A stretch of 64,000 nt of DNA from an uncultured Sphingobium sp. (GTDB taxonomy: Bacteria; Pseudomonadota; Alphaproteobacteria; Sphingomonadales; Sphingomonadaceae): NCBI GenBank assembly GCA_946885845.1, contig CAMPHJ010000010.1, positions 13,696-77,695 of the forward strand, given 5' to 3'. The notes beneath the pieces are model-generated. The model was not told where the DNA came from. It saw only the letters and a list, made by a program, of their open reading frames with translations, and did no database searches. Positions 1 through 8,164 of the stretch are shown here, piece by piece. The translations under genes were made by a program, and so were the position numbers. Position 1 is the first letter of the stretch. Every line of letters begins with the position of its first letter.

Positions 1-1
1 G

Positions 2-184
2 AACCAGGGCTATAGTGCGGACCAACCGGATCTGGCATCATCGATCCAGCGCTACGTCAAGACGCGCCTATCCGCTCATGCCTATCCGCGCGAAGTCGCG
101 TTCGTGGAATCACTGCCCAAGACGCCCAGCGGCAAGGTGCAGCGCTTCCTGCTGCGCAACGAGGAAATCGCCAAGCAGCGTTAA
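2..184 (+). CDS. AMP-dependent acyl-CoA synthetase, C-terminal fragment (gene runs off the window)
   Basis: The open frame from the window edge to the TAA at 182-184 encodes about 60 residues ending in the A10 motif of ANL enzymes, PKTPSGKVQRFLLR, whose lysine completes the adenylation site. This domain activates carboxylic acids to acyl-CoA through an acyl-adenylate. Only the mobile C-terminal lid is in view, so chain-length preference cannot be judged. It lies just upstream, on the same strand, of a truncated SDR gene. Together they look like the edge of a fatty-acid degradation cluster that has lost part of its length. Confidence 0.85.
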   Translation, partial: NQGYSADQPDLASSIQRYVKTRLSAHAYPREVAFVESLPKTPSGKVQRFLLRNEEIAKQR

Positions 185-319
185 AGGGCGCGTAAGGTGT
201 TCCTCACCTGATCGGAAGGTCAATCTCATCGCGTCAATTGCCGGCTCGACCCGACCATGGGATCGACGAGGCTAAGCCATCACGGTCGCTATCAAATGAA
301 TTGAAGGAGCATTTTGATC

Positions 320-433
320 ATGGACATCAACGGCTGCGCTGCCATCGTTACCGGTGGAGCTTCGGGGTTGGGAGGCGCGACCGCGCGCTTGCTAGCGGCA
401 TCGGGTGCACGGGTCTGCTCCTCGCTGCCGTGA
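320..433 (+). pseudogene. Truncated short-chain dehydrogenase (3-hydroxyacyl-CoA dehydrogenase type), N-terminus only
   Basis: An ATG at 320 follows the ribosome site AAGGAG and opens with an SDR Rossmann start: a hydrophobic strand, then TGGASGLGGAT, then GARV, about 32 residues in all. After roughly position 412 the frame leaves SDR sequence and stops at 431-433. The DNA from there is the antisense of an acyl-CoA dehydrogenase gene. The TGGxSGLG form with the MDINGCAA opening resembles HSD10-like 3-hydroxyacyl-CoA dehydrogenases, which is a family-level guess. No catalytic Ser-Tyr-Lys remains, so the product cannot be an active enzyme. Confidence 0.75.
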
Positions 434-825
434 TGGATCAGCGCTTCTATCGACCCTATGGTGAGGATAGGCAGCAAGGCGAAGGCGAAGTTCGCCGCTC
501 CCAATGTTTCCAGAACCGCCATCTGCAGCGCGAATGGCAGGTTCTGACCGCCAAAACCCTGGGGAGCGGCGATGCCGCCCCATCCGCCCTCCACATAGGC
601 GCGGTAGGCCGCGGCAAAGCCCTCAGGCAAACGTACCCCTGCTTCGCTCCACTTTGCACCGATCGTGTCACCGACGCGTCGAAGTGGCGCCCACTCACCT
701 GCGGCAAGCTGGGCGACACCTTCAAGGACCGCGTCGATAACATCTTGTTCGATTTTCAGCCTGTCAATGTCTGCCAAGGTGCGGAGGACAAAGCGTTGCT
801 CAGCGATCAGACTGGTAAAGGTCAT
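413..825 (-). pseudogene. Truncated acyl-CoA dehydrogenase, N-terminal about 137 residues
   Basis: Reading leftward from the ATG at 825, the product matches the N-terminal helical domain of FadE-type acyl-CoA dehydrogenases. The segments WGGIAAPQGFGGQNLPF and LTIGSIEALIHHGSEEQ align with equivalent segments of the intact enzyme at 12042-13772. Homology stops near 413, where the frame runs into antisense of the SDR remnant and continues to about 292 as junk. The FAD-binding middle and the catalytic-base domain are absent. An 8-bp inverted repeat lies 19-44 nt upstream of its start. It is most likely a fossil of a beta-oxidation gene that faced the SDR gene. Confidence 0.75.
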
Positions 826-843
826 TATGGTTCCCTTGCGGTT

Positions 844-869
844 TCACGCCCGTCCGGCGATGGGCGTGA
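844..869. promoter_or_regulatory. Inverted repeat upstream of the truncated acyl-CoA dehydrogenase
   Basis: A perfect 8-bp dyad, TCACGCCC and GGGCGTGA, with a 10-nt spacer sits 19-44 nt before the start codon of the truncated dehydrogenase. Position and symmetry fit a repressor operator, for example of a TetR or MarR protein. It has no T-tract, so a terminator for the neighbouring symporter is less likely. No second copy was noticed in the window. Confidence 0.35.
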
Positions 870-922
870 TGAGAATTTACAGGACTTCTTGAGCGACTCC
901 CTTCTAGGCAAGCGCCCCAAAC

Positions 923-2371
923 TCAGGCAGGCGCGACAGCCCTCTGGGTGTCCAGCTCACGAATAAGTTGCCGGTGGCGTTCCCGATCCAGCCGATATGT
1001 GAGGATTAACGGGAGCACTATGAGGAAGGCTAGGCCATGGCCAGCTCCCCACAATAGCCCTAGAAACGTTGCAGACTGATCGGCAATTTGCGCAGCGCCC
1101 GCGCCGGCATTGGCTTTGAGGCCAACCATCGACAGGACGAAACCGGCGGCGAGGGATCCGATCCCGACTGCCGCCTTGGCCGAGAAGACAAGCGCACTAT
1201 AATATAGCCCTTCGCACCGCTGGCCGAACCTGGCTTCATGCTCATCGACCGCATCGGCTATCATTGACTGAAATCCGATGAAGAAGAGGGAATTGCAGGC
1301 GCCGAACAGCCCGCTCGCTCCCACCAGGACTGCCGTGGCCGCCGGGTTAGGCAAAGACCCCAGAAACTGATGGGCAATCAGGACGGAAGCGGTCTGGCCG
1401 AACGCGATTGTGCAGAGTCCCAGGATCACGACATCGCGCTTTTCCATGTGCTTGAGCAACAGCGCGGTGACGGGAATACCCAGAAGCAGACCGATCTGGA
1501 ATCCCATTATAGGAACCTGATTAAGCGAAGCGGGCAGCTTCCAGAAATAGCTGTACGCATAGAGGTTTAAGGCGTTCATGCTGCCACCTACGGCCAGAGC
1601 AATCAGGGCCGACGTGAACAGAACGACAAACGACCTGTTGCGCAGAAGATCGCGCAGGTCTTCGACAAAGGATTTGGACGTCGCGGCGGGCGTGAGGTGC
1701 TCGACTGGGCTCGCGGCAACCGCCCGACGCACGCCAAGGATGCAGATGAGTCCCATCACCAGGACTACGGCTGACAGCAACAGCCCCAGCTGCATATAGG
1801 CAGTGCGCGACGCATAAGCTTCCTTTGTCGCGAAGATGAGTCCGAAGGCCGGCGCGATGGTGAGAACCGTGCCAATGAACCCGAAAATCATCCGATAAGC
1901 AGTGACGCTCGACCGCTCGTCATAGTCACTCGTCAATTCGGCGGTGAGCGCCGAATAGGGAAGCGCATAGAGCGATGTTCCGACCCGAAGCGAAACATTG
2001 AGAAGGAGCGCGACGCTGATGGCGGCCACCGTGTCTCCCGATACCGCTATGCCGAACAACGCTATCGAAGCGATGCAGATCACCGGCAGTCCGAACACCA
2101 TGAACGGCAGGCGGCGGCCCCAGCGCGAGTGGGAGCGATCCGACCAGGATCCGATCAGGGGATCCGCGATCGCATCTATGACGAGGGATGCAAAGATGAT
2201 TGCGCCCGCCACTGCGGGCGAAATTCCAGCTACACTGGTGAGGTAGAACAGGAGGAATGTGTTGGCGACGAATGTGGCCGATACTTCCACGCCCTGACCA
2301 CACCCGAACAGGAGTTTGGTTCGAATCGGCAACCGTACATTTACGGTGCCGCAAGATGCGCTGGAGCTCAT
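923..2371 (-). CDS. GPH-family (MelB-like) sugar:cation symporter
   Basis: A 482-residue inner-membrane permease with about 12 hydrophobic segments. The loop DPLIGSWSDRSHSRWGRRLP carries the signature of the glycoside-pentoside-hexuronide:cation symporters. The start at 2371 is preferred over upstream codons because AGAGG sits 6 nt before it and the upstream candidate at 2416 would fall inside the LacI-type palindrome at 2407-2420. Divergent hydrolases, a LacI gene, fructokinase and GH68 fructosidase nearby suggest uptake of sucrose or a related fructoside, possibly acylated. Substrate identity is inferred only from context and the shared operator. Confidence 0.85.
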   Translation of the reverse strand: MSSSASCGTVNVRLPIRTKLLFGCGQGVEVSATFVANTFLLFYLTSVAGISPAVAGAIIFASLVIDAIADPLIGSWSDRSHSRWGRRLPFMVFGLPVICIASIALFGIAVSGDTVAAISVALLLNVSLRVGTSLYALPYSALTAELTSDYDERSSVTAYRMIFGFIGTVLTIAPAFGLIFATKEAYASRTAYMQLGLLLSAVVLVMGLICILGVRRAVAASPVEHLTPAATSKSFVEDLRDLLRNRSFVVLFTSALIALAVGGSMNALNLYAYSYFWKLPASLNQVPIMGFQIGLLLGIPVTALLLKHMEKRDVVILGLCTIAFGQTASVLIAHQFLGSLPNPAATAVLVGASGLFGACNSLFFIGFQSMIADAVDEHEARFGQRCEGLYYSALVFSAKAAVGIGSLAAGFVLSMVGLKANAGAGAAQIADQSATFLGLLWGAGHGLAFLIVLPLILTYRLDRERHRQLIRELDTQRAVAPA

Positions 2372-2406
2372 GAAATCCTCTCTCCAGCGGCCTTGCTGGA
2401 TGTTCT

Positions 2407-2420
2407 TGCAATCCATTGCA
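2407..2420. promoter_or_regulatory. LacI-type operator in the symporter/hydrolase divergent region
   Basis: A palindrome, TGCAATCCATTGCA, in the 112-bp space between the symporter (start 2371) and the hydrolase (start 2484). The identical 14-mer occurs twice before the GH68 gene, and a related 16-mer precedes the LacI gene. It could repress both divergent promoters. Confidence 0.7.
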
Positions 2421-2483
2421 TAACAGTGGCTTTGCCGCTATGCAAGGGCCCACAGCCGACAGCACGGTGGTTTAGGAGAGGTC

Positions 2484-3674
2484 ATGAAGAGCGAGAAGGT
2501 TGCGAGGATCAGCGGCACGGTGGCGCCAGGTTTCGAACGTTGCCGGGACGCTTTTGCCACTGGACTGCGAGGCGGCGCGGAGGTCGGCGCTGCTTGTTCG
2601 ATCCGCGTGAAGGGCGAAACCGTCGTTGATCTTTGGGGCGGTGTCGCCGACGCGGATAGTGGCGCTGCATGGAGAGCCGATACTATCGTTCCTGTCTTTT
2701 CGGTGTCGAAGGGCGTGGCTGCCGTCTGCGTGCTGCATCTAGTGAGTCAGGGCCTGATCGATCTCGATGCGCCGGTCGCGCGTTACTGGCCGGAATTCGC
2801 CCAGGCCGGCAAGGGAGCCCTCACGGTTCGCAACGCATTGGCGCATCGAGCCGGCGTGCCCTTCATCGATGGCGATGTCAGCGCGGAGCAGATCGGCGAT
2901 GTCGAGCATATGGCCGCCCGACTGGCCGCCCAGCCCCCGATGTTCGAGCCGGGGTCGGTGCATATCTATCATGCGGTCACGGTCGGCTGGTTCACCAGCG
3001 AACTTGTCCGAAGGGTGACGGGTCAAACGGTCGGCCAATGGCTCGCCGACAATGTCGCGACCCCGCTCGACCTGTCGCTCTATTTCGGCGTGCCCCGCGC
3101 CGACCAGCAGCGCGTCGCGAGGCTCGTTCATCGCGATCCCGCGCAGGCAGCCGCCGTGATAGAGGCTAGCATGGCGCCCGGCTCGCTGCCGTGGCAGGTG
3201 ATGACGATCAACGGAGCCCTGTCATTCGCGGCGGATTTCGGCAAAGGCAGCCTGAACGACCCGCATGTGCAGTCGATGGAGCTTGCAGGGGCAGCGCTTG
3301 TGGCTGATGCCCGGTCGCTGGCGACATTTTACGCGGCCTGCCTCGCCCCGATCGACGGCATCCGCCTTCTGTCCGACGAGGTCATCGCCGATGCGATCCG
3401 TCCCGTCTCGACCGGCAAGCAATTCGGTCTGGAAGAAGAAGGCCCGGCATGGGGCGCAGGGCTCATGATCCCCTGGCGCGTGCAGCCCATGCTCGGCGGA
3501 TCCAGCTTCGGGCACGACGGTATGGGCGGCAGTCTCGCTTTCGCGTCGCCGGAGCGAGAAGTTGGCTTCGCCTATGTTCGCAATGGCATGGCGGCTGGCG
3601 GGGTCGAAGATCCTGAAGTCTATGCCGTGGTGAAGGCGCTTGACGATATTCTCGATGAAAGTATCAAGGCATGA
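2484..3674 (+). CDS. Serine hydrolase of the beta-lactamase/esterase (EstB, class C) family
   Basis: A 396-residue protein with the SxxK nucleophile motif S73-V-S-K76 in a VFSVSKG context, a tyrosine motif near residue 160 (IYHAVTVGW) and a late HDGMGG element in place of KTG. This family includes family VIII carboxylesterases and transesterases more often than true beta-lactamases. No convincing signal peptide is seen, so it is probably cytoplasmic. Its stop overlaps the next hydrolase start by 4 bp (ATGA), indicating translational coupling. Divergence from the symporter across an operator suggests de-esterification of the imported sugar compound. That function is inferred. Confidence 0.82.
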   Translation: MKSEKVARISGTVAPGFERCRDAFATGLRGGAEVGAACSIRVKGETVVDLWGGVADADSGAAWRADTIVPVFSVSKGVAAVCVLHLVSQGLIDLDAPVARYWPEFAQAGKGALTVRNALAHRAGVPFIDGDVSAEQIGDVEHMAARLAAQPPMFEPGSVHIYHAVTVGWFTSELVRRVTGQTVGQWLADNVATPLDLSLYFGVPRADQQRVARLVHRDPAQAAAVIEASMAPGSLPWQVMTINGALSFAADFGKGSLNDPHVQSMELAGAALVADARSLATFYAACLAPIDGIRLLSDEVIADAIRPVSTGKQFGLEEEGPAWGAGLMIPWRVQPMLGGSSFGHDGMGGSLAFASPEREVGFAYVRNGMAAGGVEDPEVYAVVKALDDILDESIKA

Positions 3675-4627
3675 CATTGGACCCCGTTCTGGCCGAGATA
3701 TTGAAGGCCATCCCATCGGAAGTGGAACTGCCGATCGACTGGCCCGGCCAACGTGCGAATGCCGCATCACTGCTGCCTCTGATCTTAGGTCCGGCACCCA
3801 TTACGGAGGTCGCGGGGGTGGACGCGCGGAACATCGACGGACCGGGCGGCCCGGTGCCCCTGCGCATCTATCGCCCGACCAAACCGACGACGATCACCCT
3901 GCACTACATCCACGGCGGCGGCTGGACGATCGGCGATCTCGACACGGTGGACCATACGATCCGTTATCTGTGCGAAGCGCTGCCCGCGGTAATCGTGTCG
4001 AGCACCTACCGCCTCGCCCCCGAACATCCTTTCCCTGCCGCCTATGAGGACTCGCTTGCCGCCGCGCAGTGGGTTCTCGACAATGTCGATGCCCTTGGCG
4101 GCGATGTCCGGCAGGTCGTGATCGCAGGCGATAGCGCGGGGGGCAATCTGGCCGCGACGACGGCCATCGGCTTGCGTGACGCGGCACGGGAAAGAGGCGA
4201 GACAGGTCCCCACCCGCTCAAGGCGCAGCTTTTGCTCTACCCCTCAGTCGACCTGCGTGCCGAAGGCTGGGCATTTCCCTCCCGCGTGGCGAATGCCGAC
4301 CCCAGCCTGCAGGCCGACACTTTGCGGGCGACGGCGGATGCCTATATCGGCGACAGCGACCCGAACGACTGGCGGCTCTCGCCGCTCGGAGCGCAGGATC
4401 TGTCCGGCCTGCCCCCGACTCTCATCGTCGTCCTGTCGGTCGATCCCCTGCGCGATGAGGCGATCGCCTATGCGGAACGGCTGAATCAGGCGGGAGGCCG
4501 CGTCGAAGTGATCGAGTTCTCGAGCCTGACCCATGGCTTCACCCATTTAAGGCGCATCATCCCCGCCGCAGCCGTGGCATCAGACGAGGTTTTAGAGCAA
4601 TTTCGGAGCCTGCTTCACACGACCTGA
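3671..4627 (+). CDS. Alpha/beta hydrolase, hormone-sensitive-lipase (HSL, family IV) esterase
   Basis: A 318-residue esterase with the HSL oxyanion motif HGGGW at 81-85, the nucleophile elbow GDSAGG at 153-158 (Ser155), an aspartate in SVDPLRDE near 256 and a histidine in LTHGFTH near 290. The family hydrolyses short- to medium-chain carboxylic esters. There is no signal peptide. It is coupled by a 4-bp overlap to the beta-lactamase-like hydrolase and is followed by the LacI gene, so two unrelated serine esterases share one transcript in a sugar locus. Confidence 0.88.
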   Translation: MTLDPVLAEILKAIPSEVELPIDWPGQRANAASLLPLILGPAPITEVAGVDARNIDGPGGPVPLRIYRPTKPTTITLHYIHGGGWTIGDLDTVDHTIRYLCEALPAVIVSSTYRLAPEHPFPAAYEDSLAAAQWVLDNVDALGGDVRQVVIAGDSAGGNLAATTAIGLRDAARERGETGPHPLKAQLLLYPSVDLRAEGWAFPSRVANADPSLQADTLRATADAYIGDSDPNDWRLSPLGAQDLSGLPPTLIVVLSVDPLRDEAIAYAERLNQAGGRVEVIEFSSLTHGFTHLRRIIPAAAVASDEVLEQFRSLLHTT

Positions 4628-4649
4628 GGCAAACTGAGTAAGAAAAGCA

Positions 4650-4665
4650 TTGCCATCGTTTGCAA
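4650..4665. promoter_or_regulatory. Probable autoregulatory LacI operator
   Basis: TTGCCATCGTTTGCAA matches the GH68 operator TTGCAATCCATTGCAA at 13 of 16 positions and lies just before the LacI coding region, where negative autoregulation is common. The overlap with a possible TTG start at 4660 argues that translation begins further downstream. Confidence 0.5.
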
Positions 4666-4683
4666 GAAGGGCTTTCTCATCTG

Positions 4684-5751
4684 GTGCCTCAGACCAAACG
4701 TCCATCCGCGAAGATAACTAGCGACACGCCTGCGTTGTCATCGGAAACAGGCGTGCCGCAAGCCCGTACCTTGCAGGAAATGGCGAAGCTGGCGGGCGTA
4801 TCCGCTGCGACAGTTTCCCGTGCTTTGGCGGACAATAGCCTTATCGCCCTGAAGACGCGCAGGCGCATTCAGGCTTTGGCAAAGGAGGTCGGCTTTTCCG
4901 TGAACCCGGCTGCGCGCATGCTGCGCACGCGCCAGTCGCACACGATCGCACTCGTCCTGCCGCTGGGCCATGAAAAGGGACAGCATTTAAGCGACCCGTT
5001 CTTCATGGCGATGCTGGCCTATCTTGCCGACGCGGTGTCACAGCGAGGCTATGATCTGCTCTTTAAACGCATCGAACCGGAACATGACAACTGGTTGCGC
5101 CAGATCATCGACAGCAGCCGGGTCGATGGCGTGCTAGTGGTGGGTCAATCGGATCAAGCCGCCGTGTTGCAGGAGGTCGGCTTGACCTATGAGCCGATGG
5201 TGGTGTGGGGCCAATATAGCCCTGAACAAAGTTATTTGTCGGTGGGGGTCGACAATGTGGAGGGTGGCCGCATCGCGGCGGCACGGCTGATGGCACAAGG
5301 GCGCCGAAAGCTTGCCTTCCTGGGCAATATCGGCGTTCCTGAATTTGCTGCGCGCTATCAAGGTTTCCTGTCGTCAGCGTCGTCCGATACTCCGCAGCCT
5401 CCCGTCCTGATCCCAGCACATCTCACTTCCCAGGACGCGTTTGCCGCGGCGGAAACGCTTTTCCGGGAGCATCCCGATGTGGATGGCGTGTTTGCCGGGT
5501 CCGACGTCGTGGCGATGGGCGTGATCCGAGCCGCAGCCGCGCTGGACCGATCCGTCCCGCAAGATCTGTCGGTCATCGGTTTCGACGACGTGCCGATCGC
5601 GGCGCAGAGCAACCCGCCGCTGACGACGATCCGCCAGGATTTGGAACGCGGCTCCGCGCTGATGTGCGACTTGTTGTTCAAGCGGATGAAGGGCGAGGCG
5701 TGTGAATCGGTGCGCCTCGCTCCTGAATTGATCGTACGCATCTCGGCCTAG
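4684..5751 (+). CDS. LacI-family transcriptional regulator of the sucrose/fructoside locus
   Basis: A LacI/GalR repressor with an N-terminal helix-turn-helix (TLQEMAKLAGVSAATVSRAL), a hinge helix ending near NPAARMLRTRQS, and a type I periplasmic-binding-like effector domain ending in IGFDDVPIA...PPLTTIRQD. The start is uncertain: TTG 4660, GTG 4684 and GTG 4753 are all in frame, and 4684 is chosen because the upstream palindrome would overlap 4660. Its last 4 bp overlap the converging ROK gene. Sites at 2407, 7923 and 7949 suggest it controls the symporter, the hydrolases, the GH68 enzyme and the kinase. Confidence 0.88.
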   Translation: MPQTKRPSAKITSDTPALSSETGVPQARTLQEMAKLAGVSAATVSRALADNSLIALKTRRRIQALAKEVGFSVNPAARMLRTRQSHTIALVLPLGHEKGQHLSDPFFMAMLAYLADAVSQRGYDLLFKRIEPEHDNWLRQIIDSSRVDGVLVVGQSDQAAVLQEVGLTYEPMVVWGQYSPEQSYLSVGVDNVEGGRIAAARLMAQGRRKLAFLGNIGVPEFAARYQGFLSSASSDTPQPPVLIPAHLTSQDAFAAAETLFREHPDVDGVFAGSDVVAMGVIRAAAALDRSVPQDLSVIGFDDVPIAAQSNPPLTTIRQDLERGSALMCDLLFKRMKGEACESVRLAPELIVRISA

Positions 5752-6686
5752 CTCGCTAGGCTTTTGGGCGACGATTCAGATTCGGCGCGATCAAGAGCTG
5801 CCTTGGCCAACAGCAGCGCGCCTCTCAGTCCGACATCGGCCTCCAGTTGAGGTGGTTGTATGATCTGGCCTACCGTGCCAGGCTCGGCGAGATAACCAGC
5901 CGCGAAATGTTCGGCATGGACACGGACGCGGTCCAGAAGCCCGGGCGTACCCATCACTCCGCCGCCAAACACGATGCGACCGGGAGAAAGCATTGCCAGC
6001 ATAGATGCCACCAGATGGCCGAGATACCACGCTACAATGTCATGCGCGGGGTGATTTTCATCCAGCTGTGACAAGGAGCGGCCCCAACGGGCGATGATGG
6101 CGGGACCGCTCGCCAATCCTTCCACACAGGCGCCATGATAGGGGCAACAACCCGGGAAATCCGTGTCCATCGGATGACGGGGAGGCAGCAAGTGACCCAT
6201 CTCGGGGTGCCGCAGTCCGTGAAGGGCGCGCCCATCAAACACCGCGCCGCCACCTATGCCCGTTCCCACCGTCACATAGATCAAACCCTGTCCGCAGGCT
6301 TCACCCCCTGCCTCGACTTCAGCCAAGGCGGCAGCGTTGACGTCGGTGTCGATTTCGATGGGCACCGCAAATGCCTCGCGCAGAGGCTCGACCAGCGATA
6401 CTCGGCTCCATCCGGCTTTGGGCGTATCCGTCAAGGAACCCCAGTTGGGCCGTGATTGATCAAGCTCGATCGGACCGAAGCTGGCAACGCCCAAGCTGGC
6501 CAGGCGCCCATATTGCTGTTGCGCCTGCCGTAGGAAGTCAACCATGCGCCCGATCGTATCTGCCGGGTGGGTCGTTTCTATGCGCGTACGCGTCAGCCAC
6601 TGGCCTTCGCCATCCGCCAGCGCGCAAATGAATTTCGTGCCGCCCGCTTCGATGCAGCCGTATAGCGGCTTTGCTCCTACGTCCAT
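5748..6686 (-). CDS. ROK-family fructokinase
   Basis: About 312 residues with the ROK N-terminal phosphate loop EAGGTKF, the catalytic segment DTDVNAAALAE, the ATP motif VGTGIGGG and a zinc-binding stretch GHLLPPRHP...CPYHGACVEGLASGP. The FGPIEL and TPKAGW segments are typical of bacterial fructokinases such as the Bacillus ROK enzymes. It would convert fructose released from sucrose to fructose 6-phosphate. The start at 6686 is chosen because GGAG precedes it by 5 nt; an in-frame ATG at 6698 is the alternative. It overlaps the GH68 3' end if 6698 is used, so the two genes form one transcript. Confidence 0.87.
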   Translation of the reverse strand: MDVGAKPLYGCIEAGGTKFICALADGEGQWLTRTRIETTHPADTIGRMVDFLRQAQQQYGRLASLGVASFGPIELDQSRPNWGSLTDTPKAGWSRVSLVEPLREAFAVPIEIDTDVNAAALAEVEAGGEACGQGLIYVTVGTGIGGGAVFDGRALHGLRHPEMGHLLPPRHPMDTDFPGCCPYHGACVEGLASGPAIIARWGRSLSQLDENHPAHDIVAWYLGHLVASMLAMLSPGRIVFGGGVMGTPGLLDRVRVHAEHFAAGYLAEPGTVGQIIQPPQLEADVGLRGALLLAKAALDRAESESSPKSLAS

Positions 6687-6688
6687 CT

Positions 6689-7870
6689 TCACTCCCATTC
6701 GCAGGTGGGCTGCGGTTGCACGACGTCACCGTCGAAGATGAGCGAGAACACCGGCGCGACCGTACCGCCGAACATGGCGCGACGCTCCTTCCGCGCCTGC
6801 GGGGGCTCCGTTCCCTTCGCTCCTGGATAGTCGATAAAGCTGATCACGTTTCCTTCGCTCGACACCCACCAACAATAAGCCTGAAGTGGTGAATCGACAG
6901 GATTGGCAGCGACCAGGCCGGTCCCGTTCAGTGGACGCCATGGACCAGCGAAACGCTCTGCCACCATGCCGTAAAGGCCAGTAGGAGCCCCCAAGTCAGC
7001 TGCATGGCGGCGGCCGTGGCTGGACCAGAAGCAATAATATAGTCCGTCGCGGACGATCACATGCGGTCGTTCCATCTCACTGTTCACGCCAACCGCTTCG
7101 ATCAGCGGCGGCTGCAGAGTCCAGCCGTCCATGGTGCGGGTCGCCAGGCCGATAACGCCATCCAGCCTGTTGTCCGTCCATCCAGCTGAACCGGTGAACA
7201 GCAGATACTCAGCCCCATCTGCCGGATCCCGGAAAAAGCATGGATCACGAAAGCCCCAGATGCCATGGGCAGGCGCGACGATCTGGTCGGCAATCTTGTA
7301 CCAGTGGCCATCGGCCGCGACGGATTGAACCGGCTTAGACCAATTGCGGAAGACAGGCATGTCGCCGTCGAATTCAAATTCGGCATGCGTTTCAAAGAGC
7401 CGCTGCTCGAAGCTGTGGGGCCCGTCCCGCTGGCCTGTTGCCGTGAAATACAAAGTGACGGTCCGGCCATCTTCTGCAAGCACTGAGTAACCGGACCATT
7501 CCCGACTGCCAGGCGACCATCCATCGGGCAATAACCAACCGTGATCCCGCCAACCGTCCGTACCAAGACTTGTAAAGCGAATGCGGGCGATGTCGTGACG
7601 GTCTTCCGGATCGTCCAGCATCGCAGTCGCCAGAAAGAACCAATATTCGCGTTCATCAGCAATGACAGGGCTGCCATCCGGCCGGGTTAGCTGCCACATG
7701 TCCCACAGGTCGAGACCTTCGATCACCCGGGCGGGCGGCATATGTTGTATGATGGGCAGACGGCTAAATTTCTGGTCGCGGGCGTGAGCGATCCATTCCT
7801 TGGAAAGATGGGTCCCCATCGTTTGAGGATGGTTGTTGGCATTGCCATTCCCTGACATTCCGATCGGCAT
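6689..7870 (-). CDS. GH68 fructosidase (levansucrase/sucrose hydrolase family), no signal peptide
   Basis: A 393-residue enzyme with all GH68 landmarks: nucleophile Asp57 in LWDMWQL, EWSG at 124-127, the stabilising Asp209 in GFRDP, and the acid/base Glu267 in MERPH. GH68 enzymes split sucrose and may transfer fructose to water or fructan. The start at 7870 follows AGGAGG by 4 nt; longer starts would run through the two operators. The N-terminus MPIGMSGNGNANN has no leader, so the enzyme is probably cytoplasmic and works after symport, or leaves the cell without a leader as reported for Zymomonas GH68 enzymes. The fructokinase follows directly. Confidence 0.88.
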   Translation of the reverse strand: MPIGMSGNGNANNHPQTMGTHLSKEWIAHARDQKFSRLPIIQHMPPARVIEGLDLWDMWQLTRPDGSPVIADEREYWFFLATAMLDDPEDRHDIARIRFTSLGTDGWRDHGWLLPDGWSPGSREWSGYSVLAEDGRTVTLYFTATGQRDGPHSFEQRLFETHAEFEFDGDMPVFRNWSKPVQSVAADGHWYKIADQIVAPAHGIWGFRDPCFFRDPADGAEYLLFTGSAGWTDNRLDGVIGLATRTMDGWTLQPPLIEAVGVNSEMERPHVIVRDGLYYCFWSSHGRRHAADLGAPTGLYGMVAERFAGPWRPLNGTGLVAANPVDSPLQAYCWWVSSEGNVISFIDYPGAKGTEPPQARKERRAMFGGTVAPVFSLIFDGDVVQPQPTCEWE

Positions 7871-7922
7871 CTTCCCTCCTGAGCGCGTCAAAGCTGTAAA
7901 GACCCACACATGGCCCCGCGCT

Positions 7923-7936
7923 TGCAATCCATTGCA
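7923..7936. promoter_or_regulatory. LacI-type operator, GH68 promoter proximal copy
   Basis: TGCAATCCATTGCA, identical to the site at 2407-2420. It lies about 53 nt upstream of the GH68 start, where repressor binding would block transcription. Confidence 0.7.
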
Positions 7937-7948
7937 GATGCCGTATGC

Positions 7949-7962
7949 TGCAATCCATTGCA
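7949..7962. promoter_or_regulatory. LacI-type operator, GH68 promoter distal copy
   Basis: A second identical TGCAATCCATTGCA, 26 bp centre to centre from the first, about 2.5 helical turns. Two dimers, or one tetramer, could bind. Confidence 0.7.
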
Positions 7963-8164
7963 AGGTGGTTTTGTGTGAAGCTCGTTTATTGACGCGCTAA
8001 AATGATGACTTTCGGAGGGGGGCAGCGGCTATCAAGTCGATTGCTGGTCCTCAGGACGGGCGTCCCAGGCTGATCTGCACACAGTCTGGGACGTCATGCC
8101 AAGGCAAATGACGGCTCTTGTCTCAGCGTGCCTGTCACCCATTTGATGAAAATCACTATCTGAA

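Noticed and set aside
238..966. A 242-codon plus-strand frame over the first scar
   Set aside because: It is largely antisense to the truncated acyl-CoA dehydrogenase and has no motif or ribosome site; GC-rich third positions create long shadow frames here.
2416..2465. Upstream start codons for the GPH symporter
   Set aside because: They would place coding sequence over the LacI-type palindrome and lack a ribosome site; 2371 has AGAGG at good spacing.
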